From NCBI GenBank assembly GCA_963920665.1, contig OY987268.1, forward strand, positions 20,276,501 through 20,340,500: a stretch of DNA of 64,000 nt, written 5' to 3'. A model generated the notes under the pieces. It had not been told where the DNA came from, made no database searches, and was given only the letters and a program-made list of their open reading frames with translations. Made by a program: the position numbers and the translations under genes. Source of the DNA: Straminergon stramineum. Lineage: Eukaryota > Streptophyta > Bryopsida > Hypnales > Calliergonaceae. This document shows positions 60,548-64,000 of the stretch, in pieces (positions within the stretch are counted from its first letter, which is position 1; each line of letters starts with the position of its first letter).

Positions 60548-60843
60548 CTGCAAAGTGATCACATCAATGTCTAGTTTAGAATTACGTGGTTATTGCATTT
60601 CAGGTCGAACCGACCTGAATAAGCATGAAGTATAATAAATGGTGACACTCTATAACATTTTATTGCTGGACAAACTAAACGAATTATGTCCAATCGCGCA
60701 GATCAAGTCGAACCGACCTGAATAAGCATGAAGTACAATAAATGGTGACACTCTATAACATTTTATTTCTAGAGAAACTAAACGAAATACGTCCAATAGT
60801 GCAGATTAGGTCAAACCGATCTGAATTGCATTCAGTCACTTAC
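60548..60843 (-). other. Intron with 103-bp tandem units and palindromes
   Basis: Donor GTAAGT at 60843, acceptor TTTGCAG ending at 60548; phase is preserved across it (…CAAL joined to MSSVN). Inside, a unit starting CAGGTCGAACCGACCTGAAT recurs at 60601 and 60704 and partly at 60807, period 103 bp. Each unit begins with a palindrome (arms TTCAGGTCG / CGACCTGAA). Confidence 0.75.
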
Positions 60844-62331
60844 CAATGCAGCACACGTCAATTTGCCACTAGCAAAGACAAAGAAGACACTGGACCCTGG
60901 ATTGCAAAATTTCTTCACAACCCATAGGTAGAATTCCATTCTGAGCTCTATATTGTACATTCTGAAAGGGAGCTCATTGTATTTTTGTGCTTCTTTGTAC
61001 ACCAATGTATCTGGAGCTATGAACTCCGGATATATTCTTGCTTGGTACACATCATCCAGGCTTTGAAGAAACATGAGTAGCACTTTCTTGAGTGCCTTAG
61101 TGTTTTTCGCTGGCAAATCCATCAGACGTTCGTTCTTTGCCAGATAATAATCCGCGCATTACATGTGGAAAGTCTTCAAAACTTCATTCTTCTCGACATA
61201 TGCAAGAACTTGCGCCTGGTCCTTCTCATCCGCACAGATAAATAACCACGACTTCACTTCCTCCAAAAGAAGCTACTTCATTTTTCCATGGAGGTCAAGA
61301 CTTCATAGAAGAATGGCTTCTCCACTATGGAATTCTCCTTCTGCAATACGCTTGGGATAGTTCTGAAGTCTATGACCCCCAACTTCACCTCCCTGGCCGT
61401 AGTGTTGGTCCATGCCATGCGTGGCCACAACGAATGCTTATTCTCCAAAATCCAGTAGGGTCGGAGATACGCAACGCCGGTTGGAGCTACAAAATGATTC
61501 CGTTTCTCGAGGAAGACTCTAAAAAACTCCGCTGCTAAAGGTGATATCTTTGTAGCCGTTTTGTTTCTTGTCTTCACTTGCTTTGCTTGTGCAAAAAAAG
61601 CCTCACCGGGCCTCTCTAACAACACGTTCATAGTTGCACTTGTAATACTGTGGGTTCTCTTGAATTCCCTCCAGTTGACACTTGGCAACTATAAGTTCGT
61701 TGTTGGCGTTGAACAGTCCAAGGTCTGGGTCAATTTGGTGAAGCTCTCTCTTCACCAGTTGCTTTCGCTTTCGACGTTCAACCCACTCCTTAGTACTATA
61801 ACAGCTATCGAGGACCGACGATATCGTTTTGATAGTCACCTTCGGATACTTGAGGGTGCGTTTAGGTCCCGACTGATTCAAAATATGCCTCGTCAACTTC
61901 CCCAAGTCATCATAGCTGAGATTTCCCAATGGCTTGAAATAATCTCAACTCAGAGCGCAGCTCTCCTGCTTCCAGTTCTCTTTCTCGTTGAACTTCATGA
62001 GCATGTTTGGATCGAAGAGCTCTCCGTGCGTAGAGTTGGTGATGACTTCACTCCACAAATTATATATATGGGCAGGTGCGGTGATAATCTTCAGCTTGTT
62101 TATAAGTCTCATTTTATCTTCCACACCCTTCTTCTTTGATAGCATGTGATTCTTGTTCACATCTATCATAGCAAAGCATTGATGCACCGCTTTCTCAAAC
62201 TCTTGCATATCATTATTCAAACAACGTGTCAGGCTTTGAATAAATGAAGACAATATTCAAAGCATCAATTGTTCAGTTGTCCTATGCTTCATAGGCAATT
62301 GCGCATTGAAGATGGCAACACTACTACTACA

Positions 62332-62354
62332 GTTCAGGTCGACCCAATCTGAAT
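62332..62354. repeat. Palindromic intron repeat, copy near 62.3 kb
   Basis: GTTCAGGTCGACCCAATCTG followed by AAT, a degenerate copy of the palindrome. It lies 7 nt inside an intron whose donor is GTGAGT at 62361 (minus strand). The acceptor is near 62200-62233. Confidence 0.6.
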
Positions 62355-63900
62355 TACTCACCCTAAATTTTGTTGTTTGCTTCAATGACTCTCTATTCCA
62401 TCGAGCCATTTGGATTGTTCCAACAACAACCGTGTCCTTTGGATTCTTTGGGCTACCCATGTTCACCCATACGATTCTTGCTCCAAGAATGTTAGTGGCC
62501 CAAGACGGTTGTATTGCTTGGAAGTGGTTAACGTGATTGTAATAGGCGGAGATGGACCACAACTTCTCAACATCATTTGACCACACAATAAAATAGTTCC
62601 ACTTCTCGAACTCCTTCTAGGTCGTCTCGTCAATCCCGCTATCATCCTCCATCATCATCCTACTTGCAGCAACGCTATGCTAACCATTGATGATGTAGAA
62701 CAAGCCATGTTGAACATCCTCCCACTTTGTTGGCCTCTTCGTGGGACCAACTGGCATCACACAGAGGGTTTGTTTGGTGCTCTTGTCTGGGATGTTGACA
62801 AGCCAGTTCATTATGGACTCCACCAAATGGGTCTCTAAGACTCGGATGTTGAATTCAACGGGTGCTTCAACCAACTGCTCAAGGGGAAGCACTTTCTTCT
62901 CATTCACCCCTAAGAAATAAGCGTCCATGCATGTCTCCCAAAACTTTTTATAGACCGCACTCACAGTTTTGTAGTCCGGTCTGCAGCACTTGGGGCACGA
63001 TTGCCATCAGATCTGCATAACTCAATTCTCCTAGACTTGACTACTCGGATGTCTTCTCTACGGGTTTTTTTGCAGAGGTTGAGCCTAGTGGACTGCTTCG
63101 TGTCACAGATGTTGGTGTTGGAGGTAGCTTCTTATTCCTCTTCCCTCAACCTTGAGATCCTTGCGTTTGTGTTCCCATAGACAGTTGACCTTCACCTTGA
63201 CTACCCAATTCAATAGAGATTGTTCGAGGAGCCATAAACGATTGTTGCATTGTGTGCTTCTCCTTTAGCACTTCAAATGAATTGAAAAGGTAGTGCAATT
63301 TAGTGCAGAGACACTTTCCTGTCAAAGGTGAACCGTCCGCATTACTATAATAGTTCTCGTCTACCTTTTTCTCCAAGTTTTTGATCTTGCTACTATAAGG
63401 CGTAGGCTCCAGACTCTGAAGGAAAGGTACCATCGTGAAAGGGATATTCTCTAAGTTAAAGGTAATTGTGAAGTGGTATTGCTTGTCAACTGCCAATTCA
63501 CTCTTCGTTGTCACACAGCGTACTTTGATCTCGAGGTAGACGTTATTAATAACGTCCTTGACCTTCTCATCGTAAGAAAGGGATATAAAGATTTCTAAGT
63601 TCTTGTATTTCATATTAAAGGCCATGTTGTCCGTATGGGGCACCATAGTTAGACTCCAGGGTTCGACTTGGTCGGGATCACTGAACTCCCAGTAATCTCC
63701 TTCGATCATCATCTCGTCATCATCATATTCGTCCTCTGGTCTTGTAGTTGTCAAACGAGTAAAATAGGCGTTCAAATTTTGTATTTGGTCTTCCATTCTA
63801 CGAAAACATTGGATTTGTGAGTTCATACATTACTTCACAAAAGTTGTTCAAATCAGAAATAGTGACCATGATCCCAATCCAATTCCTTTGGTTATTTGCA

Positions 63901-63923
63901 GTTCAGGTCAGCCCGACCTGAAC
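63901..63923. repeat. Palindromic repeat, copy near 63.9 kb
   Basis: Arms GTTCAGGTC and GACCTGAAC around a 5-bp spacer, perfect. It lies upstream of the first visible exon of the minus-strand gene. Beyond it 'tctagtgtcatcatt' matches, inverted, the 'ggtgacactctata' part of the 103-bp unit at 60.6 kb, so more than the palindrome is shared. Confidence 0.65.
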
Positions 63924-64000
63924 GGTTATTCATTACGATGGATATTCTAGTGTCATCATTTCTATTTATCTAAATAGATTCTATTACGATTAATTTGGCT

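Larger units (their letters stand above)
59529..63826 (-). pseudogene. Large multi-exon nuclear-type protein with ParB-like motif, broken
   Basis: Minus-strand coding blocks follow each other from 63826 to 59529: an N-terminal region with acidic EDEYDDDEMM; a block around 62680 reading GLFYIING, then TAG, then HSVAASR, which resembles the ParB/sulfiredoxin-like (D/N)GxHR loop; FIVWSNDVEKLWSISAYYNH; a Lys/Arg-rich middle (WVERRKRKQLVKRE); SLDDVYQARIYPEFIAPDTL; an acidic EEEEDDDEEEGLDDE; a classical basic nuclear signal TKKRKVDP near 60110; and a Gln-rich coiled coil. An in-frame GT-AG intron lies at 60548-60843; another starts at 62361. Stops (mostly TAG and TGA) and at least two frameshifts show decay. 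The gene may continue beyond the window. The family is not recognised; the ParB resemblance is tentative. Confidence 0.5.

Noticed and set aside
57267..63826. An endogenous viral island
   Set aside because: No capsid, polymerase, movement-protein or other viral hallmark is visible, and introns with GT-AG borders are present.
1..64000. tRNA, rRNA and CRISPR arrays
   Set aside because: I scanned for cloverleaf-type GGTTCGA blocks, rRNA-like sequence and regularly spaced repeats by eye and saw none. A dedicated covariance-model search would be needed to exclude a diverged tRNA.

Overview
The window looks like nuclear DNA of a land plant with a large, repeat-rich genome. It is AT-rich and has no clean intact host gene. 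It carries a plant LINE gag (DUF4283-like region plus CCHC knuckle), CACTA-like termini, plant hAT-type transposase signatures, plant-style GT-AG introns and a run of the TTTAGGG heptamer. The species cannot be named from sequence alone. No tRNA, rRNA or CRISPR array was seen.

Layout. 1-32 kb: nested, decayed repeats. A 4.2-kb dispersed family (family A) is present in several copies of both orientations. Its copies are interrupted by a 0.39-kb MITE, a 0.12-kb CACTA-like mini-element, a 3.4-kb GC-richer insertion carrying a 588-codon gag-like gene, and a LINE gag fragment. 32.1-50.35 kb: an 18,240-bp transposon of the hAT superfamily, with 10-bp terminal inverted repeats CAGGGTTGAC and an 8-bp target duplication that matches at 7 of 8 positions. 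50.35-57 kb: AT-rich DNA with tandem repeats and a long foldback. 57.2-64 kb: three minus-strand gene remnants: an unknown protein, an FCP1/NIF-like HAD phosphatase, and a large multi-exon nuclear-type protein whose introns carry a palindromic repeat.

The giant hAT is the main discovery. It holds four genes in a divergent arrangement. Two read left: a protein-kinase-like gene, then a gene with a Cys-containing N-terminal domain and a Gly/Ser/Tyr-rich tail. Two read right: a gene sharing that N-terminal domain but continuing into coiled coil and RING-H2, then a BED-finger hAT transposase with an unusual ~465-residue C-terminal extension. GC-rich islands built from GTCCGC/GCGGAC-type words lie at both ends and once upstream of each gene. 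This suggests one factor, perhaps the transposase or the shared-domain proteins, recognises both the ends and the promoters.

All four genes are interrupted by in-frame stops. Of 14 stops inside the element, 7 are TAG, 5 TGA and 2 TAA, the spectrum expected from C-to-T decay of CAG and CGA codons at methylated CHG and CG sites. The copy is therefore probably a silenced relic of a once-functional multigene transposon. Genes outside the element show the same kind of decay.
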